A stretch of 46,719 nt of DNA from VRUE01 sp040508545 (GCA_040508545.1 JBEVMR010000065.1:1-46719); one strand, 5' to 3'; positions 18,191 to 27,344 are shown, counted from the first letter of the stretch. The notes: generated by a model from the sequence alone, not told the origin. Numbers and translations are program-made.

Positions 18191-19156
18191 TCAGCTGTAG
18201 CGCTGGACGACGCCGTCGGCGACCAGGTCGAAGAGCTTGCGCCGCTCGGGGTCGAAGCCGGCGGTGGTGAGCCGGCGCTTGCCTTCGGCGACCATCTCCA
18301 GGGCGCGGGAGCGGACCTGCCGCAACGCCCCGCTCTCCTCGATCCGGTCGCACAGCCACTCGGCGCCCTCGTCGTCGAGCGTGCGCAGGTCGGCGCCGCG
18401 GACCTCGGGGACCCGCTCGGCGGCGAGGATCAGGGGCAGGGTCACCGTGCCGTCGAGCAGATCGGTCCCGCGCGCCTTGCCGGTCCGCTCCGGCGGGCCG
18501 GTGACGTCGAGGACGTCGTCGAGCAGCTGGAAGGCGAGTCCGATCGACGCTCCGAAAGCCCCCACGGCCTCGTCGTCCCGGCCGAGCAGGCAAGCGCACT
18601 CGAACAGGGTGGCGGTCTTCAGGCGACAGCGCTCCAGGTAGCGCGCCTCGCTGACCGAGATGTCGTACGCGTCGTGGCGCTGGGCGAGCTCGCCGCGGGC
18701 GAGGGCGACCGAGGCAGCCGAGAGCAGCTCGACCGAGCGCAGGTCTCCGGGGGAAGCGAGCAGGGCGAAAGCCCGTGAGAAGAGGAGGTCGCCGGTGGCG
18801 GTGGCGCGAGCGCGGCCAGACGTCGCGGCAACGGTCGGCTGTCCGCGGCGAAGCGGTGCGTCATCGAGCACGTCGTCGTGAACCAGGGTCGCCATGTGGA
18901 TCAGCTCGATCGCCGCCGCTGCCCGCACCACCTCCTCGCCCCCCTCCTCGCCGGCGCTGAGCAGGACGAGCATCGGCCGCAGCCGCTTGCCGCCGGCCTC
19001 CAGGGTCATCGCTGCATCTTGCGCGAGGGCATCGCCGTATCCGGCCCCCTGCTCGCGGAGGATCTGCTCGACGCGGCCGAGGCGAGCCGGGAGCCACCGG
19101 CTGGAGGCGTCCAGCACCGCGGTCACCGGCGGCGGGACGGCGGAGTGCCGGGTCAC
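18191..19156 (-). CDS. Polyprenyl diphosphate synthase (menaquinone side chain)
   Basis: The 321-residue trans-isoprenyl diphosphate synthase elongates an allylic diphosphate with isopentenyl diphosphate. It has GGKRLRPML, the first aspartate-rich motif DDVLDDAPLRRGQPT (FARM), and the second QLLDDVLDVTG (SARM). Small residues before the FARM (HMATLVHDDV) suggest a long-chain product. It starts with GTG overlapping the menG stop by 4 bp. Directly downstream of menG, it most likely supplies the menaquinone tail, so a hepB/ispB-type role is inferred. Chain length cannot be read from sequence alone. Confidence 0.92.
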   Translation of the reverse strand: MTRHSAVPPPVTAVLDASSRWLPARLGRVEQILREQGAGYGDALAQDAAMTLEAGGKRLRPMLVLLSAGEEGGEEVVRAAAAIELIHMATLVHDDVLDDAPLRRGQPTVAATSGRARATATGDLLFSRAFALLASPGDLRSVELLSAASVALARGELAQRHDAYDISVSEARYLERCRLKTATLFECACLLGRDDEAVGAFGASIGLAFQLLDDVLDVTGPPERTGKARGTDLLDGTVTLPLILAAERVPEVRGADLRTLDDEGAEWLCDRIEESGALRQVRSRALEMVAEGKRRLTTAGFDPERRKLFDLVADGVVQRYS

Positions 19157-19827
19157 CCTTGGGGTGCGACGCCGCTGTGGATCGCGATGATCCCGCCGGC
19201 GAGGACCGTCCAGCGAATGCGCTCCAAGCCGGCCCCGTCCATCTTCTCGGCGAGGCCAAGGGGGCTGGGAAAGCTGCGCACCGACTCGGGCAGGTAGCTG
19301 TAGGCCTCCGGGTCGCCGGCCAGCGTGCCGAGAACCGGTACCGCACGGTCGAACCAGAGCGAGTAGAAGGTCGAGAGAGGCGGTCTGGTCGGCTGGGTTA
19401 TCTCGAGGATCACCAAGCGGCCGCCGGGGCGCAGGACGCGGGTCAGCTCAGCCAAGCCCGCGTCGAGGTCGGAGAGGTTGCGGACCCCGAAGCCAACCGT
19501 CACCGCATCGAAGCGACCATCGTCGTAGGGCAGCTGCAGCGCATCGGCCCACTCGAAGCGGGCCCCGGAGGCGCCTCGGCCACTCGCCTTCTCCCGCGCC
19601 AGGTCGAGCATCGGCTCGGAGAAGTCGCAGCCGATCACGTGGCCACCGGGCTGGACCCGGCCCGCTAGCTCGAGCGCCAGGTCGCCGGTGCCACAGCAGA
19701 CGTCGAGCGCGGCATCCCCCGCCCCGAGCTCGGTCTGGTCGGCGGCCCGTTGGCGCCAGCGGTGGTGCAGGCCCGCCGTCATCACCGAGTTGAGCAAGTC
19801 ATAGCGCCGCGCGACTCGGTCGAACAT
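19153..19827 (-). CDS. menG: Demethylmenaquinone methyltransferase (UbiE/MenG)
   Basis: The 224-residue SAM-dependent methyltransferase carries out the last step of menaquinone synthesis. It has MFDRVARRYDLLN, the SAM loop LDVCCGTGDLA, CDFSEPMLDLAREK, GFGVRNLSDLDAGLAELTRVLRPGG, and a family-typical C-terminus. The ATG used here is the M of MFDRVA. The frame stays open upstream and looks coding (residues reading SAQFAGQVNR before MFDRVA), but it contains no ATG, GTG or TTG; the nearest alternative is an ATT at 19902. The true start may therefore be upstream. It lies between qcrC and the polyprenyl synthase gene. Confidence 0.95.
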   Translation of the reverse strand: MFDRVARRYDLLNSVMTAGLHHRWRQRAADQTELGAGDAALDVCCGTGDLALELAGRVQPGGHVIGCDFSEPMLDLAREKASGRGASGARFEWADALQLPYDDGRFDAVTVGFGVRNLSDLDAGLAELTRVLRPGGRLVILEITQPTRPPLSTFYSLWFDRAVPVLGTLAGDPEAYSYLPESVRSFPSPLGLAEKMDGAGLERIRWTVLAGGIIAIHSGVAPQG

Positions 19828-19879
19828 GCGGTTGACCTGCCCGGCGAACTGGGCCGAGTCCCGCGAGGGCTTGGCGCCG

Positions 19880-20581
19880 CTAGTCGAGTGAGGCGAGGAA
19901 ATCGGCGAGCTCGTTGAGCTTTTTCGGCGGAAGTTCGCGATAGGAGGGCATGATGCCAGGCCCGATCTCGACCGAGCGGACGATCGCCGCTCGCGGTACC
20001 CGCTCGGCGATGTGCGTCAGGTCGGGGCCCGGGCCGTGGTTGCCGTTCTCGCCGAGCTTGTGGCAGGCGAGGCATCCCGCTCCGGCGACGACCTCCTTGC
20101 CGGCCTCGTACTGCGGCGCGACTTCCATCTCGATCTCGGTCGGGGGGCCGGCGGTGGCGCCGAGGAAGGTGAGGTAGGCCATCGCGACGATCGTCAGCAC
20201 CCCTGCCGTGGTCGCGATCGGCCGCCGTGCCGGGTTGCGCTCCGGGCCGCGGTCGTAGAAAGGCAGGAGGAGGAGCAGGACCATGCAGATCGTCGGCACG
20301 CCGATCGTCGCGATCGGGACCAGCTCCGGCGGTTTGATTACGCGCAGGAGCTCGAAGAGGAAGAAGAAGTACCACTCGGGCCGGGGCACGTAGGTGGTCG
20401 AGGTGGGGTCGGCCTTCGGGCCCTGCTCGGCGCCGAGGATGAGCGACATCGCGATCACCACGCCAGCGACGATCAGCATCATCGTCGAGTCCTTCATCAC
20501 GGCGTAGGGGAAGAAGGGCTTGCCCTTCTTCTTCAGCAGCTCGTACTCCTCGAGGTATGCCTGCTTGTCGCTGGGCTTCAT
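19880..20581 (-). CDS. qcrC: Menaquinol:cytochrome c reductase, subunit IV-cytochrome c fusion (QcrC-like)
   Basis: The 233-residue protein joins a cytochrome b C-terminal (subunit IV) part and a c-type cytochrome. Residues about 20-130 have three membrane helices and PRPEWYFFFLFELLR (PEWY loop of the quinol-oxidation site). Residues about 145-233 have one haem motif CLACH and a distal Met in GIMPSYREL. This fusion is like Bacillus QcrC, rather than the diheme cytochrome of classical actinobacterial complexes. The start MKPSDKQAY at 20581 has GGGGG spaced correctly upstream. It follows qcrB by 97 bp. Confidence 0.93.
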   Translation of the reverse strand: MKPSDKQAYLEEYELLKKKGKPFFPYAVMKDSTMMLIVAGVVIAMSLILGAEQGPKADPTSTTYVPRPEWYFFFLFELLRVIKPPELVPIATIGVPTICMVLLLLLPFYDRGPERNPARRPIATTAGVLTIVAMAYLTFLGATAGPPTEIEMEVAPQYEAGKEVVAGAGCLACHKLGENGNHGPGPDLTHIAERVPRAAIVRSVEIGPGIMPSYRELPPKKLNELADFLASLD

Positions 20582-20678
20582 CGATGATCCCCCTGGCCGG
20601 CGCATATCGGCGTCCTCGGTCGCTCGCGTGCAGAGCACGCCGCGCTCCCTGCGTCCTTGATCTGCTTGGCCAGGCGGA

Positions 20679-21557
20679 TCATCCGCCCGTCCCATTGGCG
20701 CCAGCATCCAACTGCGAGACCGGCGTAGCGGTTTTGGGCTTCTCGGCGCGCAGCCACGGCGGCGCCGTCGTGCCCAGCTTGACCACGAGGTAGAGGTGGG
20801 CACCGATCAGGGCGATGATCGCGCCCGGGAGCAGCAGCATGTGGATTGCGTAGAAGCGCGAGAGCGTCGTCGCGCCGAGCTCGGGCCCGGCGCGCAGGAA
20901 GTCACTCAGGTAGGGGCCGACGACCGGACCGGTGCCGTTGATGTTGATGCCGACCACCGAGGCCCAGAAGGAGCGCTGGTCGAAGGGCAGCAGATAGCCA
21001 GTGAAGGACATCGTCATCGTCAGGATCAGCAGCACGACGCCGATCACCCAGTTGAGCTCGCGCGGGTACTTGTAGGCGCCGAAGAAGAAGGTGCGCCCCA
21101 TGTGGAGGAAGATCAGGATCACCATCACGCTCGAGCCCCACTTGTGCATGCCGTGCACGAAGGCGCCGAGGAAGACCTCGTTGTTGATGTGCGAGATCGA
21201 GGCGTAGGCCTGGGTCGTCGACGGCGTGTAGAACATCGCCAGGAAGACGCCCGTCAGCGCCTGCACGATGAAGGCGAAGAGGGTCGCGGAGCCGAGCGTG
21301 TAGAACCAGTTGGTTCCCTTCGGCACCTTGCGGTAGAGCATCCCGGTGAGGAAGCCGGTGGCGCCGGTGCGCTGGTCGACCCAGGCGAGCACGTCCGCGG
21401 GGGCCTCTTTGGCTTTGTCGGCGAGCTTCGCCGCGTCGGAGGGCCGCTCCGGCGGCGCGCTCTTGAGGTCGGCCGGAGCAGCTCCCTTGGCGCCGTTGCC
21501 CTGGCCGGGCTTGGCCGGTTTGCGCAGTGGTGCAGGTATCAGCGAGTCGAGCTTCAT
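20679..21557 (-). CDS. qcrB: Menaquinol:cytochrome c reductase cytochrome b (b6-type N-terminal part)
   Basis: The 292-residue protein carries the haem-b half of a split cytochrome b. A soluble N-terminal extension (about 1-65, Lys/Pro/Ala-rich) precedes four membrane helices. Histidine pairs are visible in HGMHKWGSSVMVILIFLHMG and in YAIHMLLLPGAIIALIGAHL, matching the two b haems; GYLLPFDQRSFW is the Qo-side signature. The extension is longer than in Bacillus QcrB. It lies 7 bp downstream of the Rieske gene, so co-transcription is expected. Confidence 0.95.
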   Translation of the reverse strand: MKLDSLIPAPLRKPAKPGQGNGAKGAAPADLKSAPPERPSDAAKLADKAKEAPADVLAWVDQRTGATGFLTGMLYRKVPKGTNWFYTLGSATLFAFIVQALTGVFLAMFYTPSTTQAYASISHINNEVFLGAFVHGMHKWGSSVMVILIFLHMGRTFFFGAYKYPRELNWVIGVVLLILTMTMSFTGYLLPFDQRSFWASVVGININGTGPVVGPYLSDFLRAGPELGATTLSRFYAIHMLLLPGAIIALIGAHLYLVVKLGTTAPPWLRAEKPKTATPVSQLDAGANGTGG

Positions 21558-21564
21558 CTAGGCA

Positions 21565-22245
21565 TCAACCACTCGGCGGCGGGAAGGTGGACGGACGCGG
21601 CGGGTAGAGGTATTCCCAGATCCCGCCGGTGAACTCGCCGGGATCGCGGGCGCGCACCGGTTCTAGCTGCGAGGTGACGCTGTAACGGGGGCCGAGCTCG
21701 ACCTGGCCGTTGCGGATGCGGGTCTGGAAATGGTCGAGGGGGCGGACCGGCGGACCGCCGAGGACTTTGCCGACGAAGTCGTAGACCCCGCCGTGGCACG
21801 GGCAGATGAAGTTGCCGGCCGCCTCGACGAAGCGAACCGGGCAGCCGAGATGGACGCAGCGGTTGGAGATCGCGACGATCTCCTTCGGGTTCTCGCCAAG
21901 CTCCTTCGACCCCTTGCGCACATAGGCCGTGGTCTTGCCGGCGTCGCCGATCCCCTCGGTTTCGGTGAAGACGACCTGACGATAGGTGTCTCGGGCGAAG
22001 TCGTCGACCGGCCCAACCGCCTCCCAGCGCTCCTTGCCGCGGTGGAAGATCGGCGCCACCGCGAAGCCGACCGCCGGCAGGACGATCGCGGCGCCGGCGA
22101 CGCCGCCGATGCCCTGGGCGGCGATCGTGAAAGCGCGACGACGGGTCATCGACTCGCCCTCGAAGTAGCCGGGGGGTGCAGGCTTAGCCCGCTCGACCGG
22201 GCTCGTGGCCTCGGTCCCGTTTTGCTTGTTTGCCTCGTCAGCCAA
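21565..22245 (-). CDS. qcrA: Menaquinol:cytochrome c reductase Rieske iron-sulfur subunit
   Basis: The 226-residue Rieske protein has cluster ligands in CVHLGC and CPCHGG, with the second Cys pair available for the structural disulfide. A twin-arginine-like TRRRAFTIAAQG precedes a hydrophobic segment (about 36-60), fitting a Tat-inserted signal anchor; tatA and tatC lie 4 kb downstream. The annotated start is TTG at 22245 with no clear ribosome site. The ATG of MTRRRAF, 33 codons further in, is an alternative with a weak GAGGG site. First gene of the qcr-men operon. Confidence 0.94.
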   Translation of the reverse strand: MADEANKQNGTEATSPVERAKPAPPGYFEGESMTRRRAFTIAAQGIGGVAGAAIVLPAVGFAVAPIFHRGKERWEAVGPVDDFARDTYRQVVFTETEGIGDAGKTTAYVRKGSKELGENPKEIVAISNRCVHLGCPVRFVEAAGNFICPCHGGVYDFVGKVLGGPPVRPLDHFQTRIRNGQVELGPRYSVTSQLEPVRARDPGEFTGGIWEYLYPPRPSTFPPPSG

Positions 22246-22472
22246 TGTGTGCCAGGAGGAAGGGGCCGGGGAGTTTATTGGCTCGGCGGCGAGACCGAGG
22301 TCAAGACTGTCCGCGCCCGGTTTGTGCCTGGGCTTTGTGTACGGAAGATTAACGACGCCGGCGGCTCGGCCAGGCAGGCTGGTATAAGCACCTAGAGCAT
22401 TTATGCCGCCGCGGGGACCGGTGGGATTCCTGGCGAGGGGAGAAGAAAGATCTACCTAGCGGTCGCCCGCCG

Positions 22473-25400
22473 ATGAAGCGGAGCAGTCGAGAAGACGCCG
22501 GACCCGCTGCCGCCGCATCGGCCAGCCGGATGCCGCTTGCGCTGCGCAAGCCGCGGGCGCTGCTCGCGGTCGCATTCGCGGTTATCGCCGTGCTCGCAGT
22601 ACTCGGCCGGGGGGTCGAAGACGAGCTGCGGCCGACCTCGCTCAGCGTTCCCGGGACCGAGTCGGGGCGCGCCAGCGAGCTGGTGAAACGCTACTTCGGC
22701 GACACCGCCCCGTTCGCGATCCTGCTCCAGGGCCCGCCCGCCGAGCTCGACCGGCAGGGCCCGGCGCTGATCCGCAAGCTGCGCACCGACCCGGCGGTCT
22801 CGACGGTCTCGCCGTGGGACAAAGGCAGCGTCGGCAATCTGCGCCCGAGCCCGCGCAAGGCGCTGATCCTCGCCGACTTCCACGTCGACGAGGAGGAGGC
22901 GGTGGAGAGCACCGTCCCTTACCTGGACCGCACCCTCGACGAAGAGATCGAGCCGCCGGTCAGCGCGGCGGAGAGCGGCTTCGCCAGCCTCTCGCGCGCG
23001 ACCATCGACGAGTCGGTCCACTCCACCAAAGTCGCCGAGCTGGTCGCGATCCCGTTCCTGCTGCTCGTCCTGCTGCTCGTCTTCCGCTCGCCGGTGGCGG
23101 CGGCGATCCCACTCCTCTTCGGCGCGGTCACGGTCACCGCCTCGCGCGGTGTGCTCGCGATCGCCGCCAACTGGGTCGTGATCGACGGCTTTGCGCTGAC
23201 CGTCTGCGTGATGATGGGCCTGGCGCTGGGCGTCGACTACGCGCTGCTGATGGTCTCCCGCTTCCGCGAGGAGCTGGAGGCCGGCACGGCGCCGCTCGAG
23301 GCGGCGCGGATGACCCGCCGCACCGCGGGGAGGACCACCGCGTTTGCCGGCTCGACCCTCTTCCTAGCGATGCTGGTGACGCTGTTCGTGATGCCGGGGA
23401 CGCTGCTGATCTCGCTGGCCGGCACGGCGATCGTCGTCACCGGGATCAGCGTGCTCGTCGCCGCTCTGGTCGGGCCGGCGCTGCTCGCGGTCACCGGCCA
23501 CAACGTCAACCGCTGGCGGATCGGCCGCGAGAGCGACGGTGGCGGCGTGATGACGCTGGTGCGCGGCGCGCTCAGCCGGCCGGTGGTCGCGGTGGTCGTG
23601 ATCGGCATCGTCGTGCTGGTGCTGGCGGCGCCGGTGGTCGCGCTGAAGACCGGCCCACCGAGCGCCGAGCAGCTGCCCACGTCCAACCCGGCCCGCGAGG
23701 AAGCCGAACTGATCGCCGACGCGATCGGCCCCGGCTGGGAAGCTCCGTTCGTCGTCGTCGCGGTCTCCAACGAGGGCCCGATCACCGAAGCCGACTCGCT
23801 CGCTGCGCTGACCCGCTGGCAACGCCGGATCTCGCGCGATCCGGGCGTGCAGGCCGTGATCGGACCAGCCCCGATCAAACGACAGGTGAAGCCGCTGCAG
23901 AAGACGGGCAACGACCTGCTCGCCGGCCGCGGCGAAGCAGACCCCGAACAGCTGACGACGCTGGGGGAGAAACTCGGCACCGCGGCCGAGGGGGTGCGGC
24001 GGCTGCGCTCCGGCGTCTCGAAGGCGAGCTACGGCGCCGGCCTCCTGGCGAACGGGAGCGGCCAGGCGGGTGACGGCGCCGAACAGCTCGAGGGTGGGAT
24101 CGGGCAGGTCGCCGCGGGAGCCGCGGAAGCAGCCGACGCGCTCGACCAGCTCTCGGCGGGGTCCGACAGGCTGGCCGAGGGCCAGCGGAAAGCCCAGCTC
24201 GGCGCCTTTGCCGTCAAGGGGGCCTCGGAAGTCGTGTTCAACACGGTGAGCGAGCGCGCCCTGACCTCGGCGCGGGAGCTGCGTGACGAGCTGGAGAAAC
24301 GCAGCGCCACCGATCCGAGCGTCGAGCCCCAGTTGCGCGAAGCCGAAAAGCTGGTCGAATCGCTGCTCGTCGCCACGGCGGAAGCGCACAGGCTCGAAAG
24401 CAAGGCGACGGCACTGAACGAGGGGCAGGAGAAACTCGCCGACGGCGGGGAAAAGCTGCACGGAGGCGCCGAGAAGCTGGCCAAGGAAGCGGGCCCCCTC
24501 CCTGCTGCGCTGGGAAAGCTGGAAGGGGCAGCCTCGCAGCTGGTCGACGGCTTGAGCCAGCTCGAAGGGGGCGCCGACACGCTCGAAGAGGGGCTCGCGA
24601 AAGGCTTCCATCGCTCCCGTCCCCTGCAGACCAACTTGCGGGACGGCCACGTCGAAGTTTCGGTCAGCGCCCGCAAAGTGAACCGCAAAGTCGACCGCCT
24701 TCGCAGCAACTCGCCGGGCATATTCGACTCCGGGTACTTCGTCCTCTCCAGCCTGGCGGGAGCGCCGGAGAACGAGCGCAAGCGCGTCTCCGGCATCGTC
24801 GACCTCGACAGCGGCCAGGCCGCGCAGATGATCGTCATCCCCCGCTACACCTTCAACACCGCGGGCTCGACGGCGCTGAACGAGCGGCTGAAACGGGATG
24901 CCGGCGAGCTTGCGGCGGAGACGGGCGCCACGACCGGGGTCACCGGCGCCGCCGCGGAACTGATCGATTACACCGACGTGATCTCGGAGCGGCTCCCGAT
25001 CATGATCGGGGTGATCACGATCGCGACCTTCCTGATCCTCGTCGTGATCCTGCGGGCGCTGCTGCTGGCCGCGATCGCGGTCGCGCTCAACCTGGTCACG
25101 GTTGCCGTCGCCTTCGGCGTGCTGACCCTGCTCTTCGACGTTCCCGCCGGCTGGCCGCTGGGCGGTCACACCTATGTCGACGCGATCGGCGCGGCGGGGA
25201 TCTTCGGGATCATCTTCGGCTTATCGATCGATTACGCGGTCTTCCTGCTGATGAGGATGCGGGAGCACTACGAGAACAACGCCTCGAACGAGGAGGCGAT
25301 CACCTTCGGCCTCGAAAAGACCGCACGGGTGATCACCGGCGCGGCGGCGATCATGATGGCCGTCTTCGTCGCCTTCGCCGGCGCCAACATCGCGACGGTC

Positions 25401-25571
25401 AGCCAGCTCGGCACCGGCCTGACCGTCGCCGTGCTGCTCGACGCGACCGTGGTCCGGATCGTCCTGCTGCCGGCGCTGATGCTGCTGCTGGGGGACCGGG
25501 TCTGGTGGCTGCCGCGGCCACTGGAGAGAATCCTGCCCGAGATCGATCTTCATGGCTCGCGGGCGGGTTAG
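22473..25571 (+). CDS. MmpL/RND-superfamily exporter, second copy
   Basis: The 1032-residue RND transporter is laid out like the one at 10757-14074: GLALGVDYALLMVSRFREELE in the first half, GLSIDYAVFLLMRMREHYE in the second, about twelve membrane helices in total. Between about 440 and 760 lies a long extracytoplasmic loop of L--G repeats (ASYGAGLLANGSGQAGDGAEQ, LNEGQEKLADGGEKLHGGAEK). ATG 22473 has only weak ribosome-site context. It is divergent from qcrA and lies 118 bp upstream of two secreted-protein genes, one of which is copy 5 of the four-cysteine family. Confidence 0.92.
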   Translation: MKRSSREDAGPAAAASASRMPLALRKPRALLAVAFAVIAVLAVLGRGVEDELRPTSLSVPGTESGRASELVKRYFGDTAPFAILLQGPPAELDRQGPALIRKLRTDPAVSTVSPWDKGSVGNLRPSPRKALILADFHVDEEEAVESTVPYLDRTLDEEIEPPVSAAESGFASLSRATIDESVHSTKVAELVAIPFLLLVLLLVFRSPVAAAIPLLFGAVTVTASRGVLAIAANWVVIDGFALTVCVMMGLALGVDYALLMVSRFREELEAGTAPLEAARMTRRTAGRTTAFAGSTLFLAMLVTLFVMPGTLLISLAGTAIVVTGISVLVAALVGPALLAVTGHNVNRWRIGRESDGGGVMTLVRGALSRPVVAVVVIGIVVLVLAAPVVALKTGPPSAEQLPTSNPAREEAELIADAIGPGWEAPFVVVAVSNEGPITEADSLAALTRWQRRISRDPGVQAVIGPAPIKRQVKPLQKTGNDLLAGRGEADPEQLTTLGEKLGTAAEGVRRLRSGVSKASYGAGLLANGSGQAGDGAEQLEGGIGQVAAGAAEAADALDQLSAGSDRLAEGQRKAQLGAFAVKGASEVVFNTVSERALTSARELRDELEKRSATDPSVEPQLREAEKLVESLLVATAEAHRLESKATALNEGQEKLADGGEKLHGGAEKLAKEAGPLPAALGKLEGAASQLVDGLSQLEGGADTLEEGLAKGFHRSRPLQTNLRDGHVEVSVSARKVNRKVDRLRSNSPGIFDSGYFVLSSLAGAPENERKRVSGIVDLDSGQAAQMIVIPRYTFNTAGSTALNERLKRDAGELAAETGATTGVTGAAAELIDYTDVISERLPIMIGVITIATFLILVVILRALLLAAIAVALNLVTVAVAFGVLTLLFDVPAGWPLGGHTYVDAIGAAGIFGIIFGLSIDYAVFLLMRMREHYENNASNEEAITFGLEKTARVITGAAAIMMAVFVAFAGANIATVSQLGTGLTVAVLLDATVVRIVLLPALMLLLGDRVWWLPRPLERILPEIDLHGSRAG

Positions 25572-25689
25572 CACCAGTGCGGGGCATAGGAACTCATGTA
25601 TTTTTCGAAACTAGGGTTGAGAGACAGGGGATCGGCTGGGGCATTGCGTCGTCGCCGGACCAGCCAGAGCAAACAGGAGGACTGATCTA

Positions 25690-26184
25690 GTGGGAAGCTC
25701 AGCAAGGATTTCGCGGGTGCCGGCACTCTGCTTGGCCTTGGCCGTCGCGGCGATGGCGCTGGCGCCAGTTGCGCTCGCCGACGAAAGGGCCGAATACGTC
25801 GAACGGGTCGAGCCGATCTGCAAGGCCAACACCGACGCTAACTCGCGCATCCTCAAAGGCGTCAAAGAGCAGGTCAAAGCGGAAAAGCTGATCCCGGCCG
25901 GGAAGCGCTTCATCCGCGCCTCCGGCGCCCTCGGCAAGTCGGTCACGCAGATCGCCGCGGTGCCGCAACCAGCGGCGGACGAAGCGAAGCTGACGAAATG
26001 GATCGGCTACCTGAAAGAGGAGAAGTCCTACCTGCAGAAGATCGGCCAGGCGCTGAAGGCCAAGAACAAGTTCAAAGCGCAGAAACTCGCGGTCGAACTG
26101 AACAAGAACAACAACAAAGCCAACAACACGGTGATCAGCTTCGGCTTCGACGAGTGCAGGATCGACTCCTCGAGGTTCATCTGA
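25690..26184 (+). CDS. Small secreted helical protein with two cysteines
   Basis: The 164-residue protein has a signal peptide (about 1-30, ending VALADERA), then an alpha-helical, lysine-rich body. Two cysteines, in EPICKANTDAN and FDECRID near the ends, could pair (inference). GTG start is supported by AGGAGG eight bases upstream. No named family is recognised. The helical body and N/K-rich segment (ELNKNNNKANN) are compatible with a binding or chaperone role, but this is not shown. It is followed after one base by copy 5 of the four-cysteine family, so the two are translationally linked. Confidence 0.75.
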   Translation: MGSSARISRVPALCLALAVAAMALAPVALADERAEYVERVEPICKANTDANSRILKGVKEQVKAEKLIPAGKRFIRASGALGKSVTQIAAVPQPAADEAKLTKWIGYLKEEKSYLQKIGQALKAKNKFKAQKLAVELNKNNNKANNTVISFGFDECRIDSSRFI

Positions 26185-26185
26185 G

Positions 26186-26962
26186 TTGCGGCGCTGGGGC
26201 CTGCTTGCGGCGGTGTTGATCGCCGCACTGGGCGGCGCCGGGGCCTCCCAGGCGGAGGTTGTGCAGGAGGGCGACGTGATCGTCGCCTTCGACGGGGGGA
26301 TCTCGCCCCACGCGCTGCCGCGCACCGGGATGGCGCCGGTCGCAGTGACGATCGACAGCTCCTTCCGGTCGGCCGCCGGGAACGAACCGCCGCCGCAACT
26401 GCGGACGATCTCGATCGGGATCAACCGCCGCGGCAAGATCTTCGACCAGGGCCTGCCGACCTGCCGCGTGCGCAAGATCCAGCCGACGACGATCAGCGCC
26501 GCAAAGAGGATCTGCGGCGGGGCGATCGTCGGCAGCGGGCACGTCCAGGTGCTCGTCAACCTCGCCAACCAGCCACCTTTCGTCTTCAAGGGGCCAATGC
26601 TCGTCTTCAACGCCGAGCGGGCTGGCGGAGACCGGCGGCTGCTCGCACAGGTCTACGGCCGCAAGCCCCCTTCGGCGTTCGTGCTCAACTTCAGGATCGT
26701 CAAGGCAACCGGCGAATTCGGCACCGTGATCAAGACGTCGCTTCCCCAGTCAGCGACCAAATGGGCGTATGTCACCCAGTTCGACATGAAGCTGCGCCGC
26801 GTCTACAACTATCGGGGCCAGCAGCAAAGCTACGTCAGCGCCGGCTGTGCGGCGCCGGAGGGCTTCCCGGGCGCCGTCTTCGCGTTCGCTCGGGCGAGCT
26901 TCGGCTTCACCGGCGGCGAGCAGGCGACGGCGACTCTCATCCGCGACTGCAAAGTGCGATAG
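26186..26962 (+). CDS. Secreted four-cysteine family protein, copy 5 (unknown function)
   Basis: The 258-residue exported protein is the most divergent member. It keeps VAFDGGISPHALP, INRRGKIFDQGLPTC, RICGGAIVGSG, MLVFNAERAGGDRR, YVSAGC and a final RDCKVR. Signal peptide: MRRWGLLAAVLIAALGGAGA. The TTG start lies one base after the preceding stop codon, so it is probably translated by re-initiation. It follows an mmpL gene, as copy 3 adjoins the other mmpL gene. It ends one base before the convergent helical-protein gene. Confidence 0.8.
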   Translation: MRRWGLLAAVLIAALGGAGASQAEVVQEGDVIVAFDGGISPHALPRTGMAPVAVTIDSSFRSAAGNEPPPQLRTISIGINRRGKIFDQGLPTCRVRKIQPTTISAAKRICGGAIVGSGHVQVLVNLANQPPFVFKGPMLVFNAERAGGDRRLLAQVYGRKPPSAFVLNFRIVKATGEFGTVIKTSLPQSATKWAYVTQFDMKLRRVYNYRGQQQSYVSAGCAAPEGFPGAVFAFARASFGFTGGEQATATLIRDCKVR

Positions 26963-26963
26963 C

Positions 26964-27344
26964 TCAGCTGCCGGCGATGGCGCGGACCGCCTCGCGCCAT
27001 CGGTCCGGCGCCTCGTCCTCGCGGTCCTCGGCGTGGAGCTGGGCGCAGGTACTGATCAGGTCGGCAAGCAGAAGGACCGCATTGGTGTCGCCCAGGGCAG
27101 CGAGGCGCTCGATTCCGAGGGCGTAGAGGTAGTCGCCCGCCAGCAGTGCCAGGTCGGCGTCGTGGCCGGAGAGCAGGCGCGGCTCACCGTAGTGGAGGAG
27201 GTAGCCCTCGCGCACGGCCTCCAGCACGAGCGCGTACTCGCCGGGCGGGGCGAAGGCGGCCTCCTCGCTGGGGTCGACGACGTGGGGGGAGATCGGCGTG
27301 TCCTCGGCCCGCAGCTGCTCCGCGAGGGCGCGCAGCGCGTTCAC
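26964..27344 (-). CDS. Small all-helical protein, last gene of hem cluster
   Basis: The 126-residue protein is largely helical, with GEPRLLSGHDADLALLAGD and YLYALGIERLAALGDT in its middle. I recognise no family; the GDYLYALG stretch recalls the helix bundle of polyprenyl synthases, but no aspartate-rich motifs are present. The start is GTG, overlapping the hemL stop by 4 bp (GTGA), which supports real coupled translation. It has no membrane segment. A link to tetrapyrrole metabolism rests only on position. Confidence 0.72.
   Translation of the reverse strand: MNALRALAEQLRAEDTPISPHVVDPSEEAAFAPPGEYALVLEAVREGYLLHYGEPRLLSGHDADLALLAGDYLYALGIERLAALGDTNAVLLLADLISTCAQLHAEDREDEAPDRWREAVRAIAGS

Noticed and set aside
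19632..19647. CACGTG at this position (and near 16611) as extra parS sites
   Set aside because: Flanking bases do not match the parS consensus beyond the central CACGTG.
22246..22472. TATAAG at 22383 as an mmpL promoter -10
   Set aside because: No -35 at suitable spacing could be found, so the promoter is not called.
23364..25169. Large minus-strand open frame inside the second mmpL gene
   Set aside because: Antisense to conserved RND motifs and without recognisable protein features.
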